From the NCBI RefSeq assembly GCF_001522545.3, contig NC_031776.1, positions 20,789,511-20,853,510 on the forward strand: a stretch of 64,000 nt of DNA, written 5' to 3'. This document shows, one piece after another, positions 24,591 through 64,000 of the stretch. A program made the translations under genes and the position numbers. Position 1 is the first letter of the stretch, and each line of letters begins with the position of its first letter. The DNA comes from Parus major (taxonomy: Eukaryota > Chordata > Aves > Passeriformes > Paridae). Below the pieces are notes generated by a model. It saw only the letters and a program-made list of their open reading frames with translations. It did not search any database and was not told where the DNA came from.

Positions 24591-25045
24591 TCAAAAAAGA
24601 ACTATAAATATAAGCCCTTCCTGCAATTATGTCAGTTTTTTCATGACTTGACTGTCAGAAAAAGAAGTTCAAAGAGCAGAAACTTTACAAGAAATGCTGG
24701 TGTTATCACAACATTGGGAGCTTTTCCATCAGCGCTCGAAGGCATTTCAGTTCTGGGCCGTTATCTGATTTCCGACAGGAATCCCACCGGGGTCCCAAGT
24801 CCCTCCTCTGCCGCGCACAGCTGTGGCACCGCGCTCCGGGCTGTGAGCTGCCGGCGGAACCGCCGCTCAAACCGCAAAGCCAGCAGAAAGCCGGGCTCTT
24901 GCACAAGCCCCAGATCCTGCCGCTCCCCAGGCAGCCGCCCCCAGCCCCCGCCCAGCGCCGTTCAGGAGCAGAGCCCCGCGGGCACGGCGGAGCCGCAGCG
25001 CGCTCGTCTCCATCGGCGGAGCTGCCGCGCCCGCCCCGCTCCGCG

Positions 25046-63830
<38,785 letters not shown>

Positions 63831-64000
63831 CACCAGCATCTTGCTTGTTAGTGATGGTACTTCTCCAGAAAACTCTCAAGATAATGTACTCTGAGCCAGT
63901 ATAAATCAAGATGAGATAAGAGTCAGCTCTTGGGATACCAGTGTACACAATGAAATGCTAATCTTTATAATGATTCCTGTTGCCAAGCAACTATTGCATT

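Larger units (their letters stand above)
20031..24779. other. GCG-DPP4 intergenic region
   Basis: About 4.7 kb of AT-rich DNA without a supported gene or a clear transposon. It includes an A-rich caaaa run at about 21838-21880 and, close to DPP4, an AT dinucleotide block and a perfect palindrome. The short open frames here look random. Confidence 0.7.

Overview
The window is vertebrate nuclear DNA, almost certainly from a bird. It is AT-rich, its genes are split by GT-AG introns, it carries several CR1 LINE fragments and one avian-type solo LTR, and its proglucagon is closer to my recollection of duck than of chicken. It shows the conserved neighbourhood FAP - GCG - DPP4, all on the + strand. 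I placed exons by reading splice sites and codon phase by eye and comparing with family sequences I know; no alignment was run.

Region 1 (1-2500): the last three coding exons of fibroblast activation protein (FAP), ending at 2267, with a poly(A) signal near 2477. The rest of FAP lies left of the window. Region 2 (about 2500-9120) is intergenic, with an antisense CR1 fragment, an AT-rich stretch rich in homeodomain-like sites and a small GC-rich islet. Region 3 (9127-20030) is the complete glucagon gene: TATA box, non-coding exon 1 and six coding exons. The exons specify a 206-residue precursor holding glucagon, GLP-1 and GLP-2. The donor after the GLP-1 exon contains an in-frame TAA, so failure to splice there gives a 151-residue precursor without GLP-2.

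Region 4 (20030-24780) is intergenic and AT-rich, with no supported gene. Region 5 (24780-63830) is the whole DPP4 coding sequence: a CpG-island promoter and 26 coding exons that join in phase into 755 codons plus stop. The predicted protein has the N-terminal signal anchor, beta-propeller substrate-anchoring residues (Arg120, Glu200/Glu201) and catalytic triad Ser620/Asp698/His730. The 3' UTR runs off the right edge.

Functionally, the window pairs a peptide-hormone precursor with the protease that inactivates two of its products: GLP-1 and GLP-2 both start His-Ala, the DPP4 signature. FAP and DPP4 are tandem paralogues around GCG, and their last three coding exons match in boundary phase and nearly in length.

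The most unusual structure is a perfect 105-bp direct duplication (15719-15823 and 16625-16729) on either side of the GLP-1 exon. Each copy carries splice-acceptor-like sequence that resembles the real GLP-1 exon acceptor. I found no prokaryotic-type system, CRISPR array, tRNA or rRNA.
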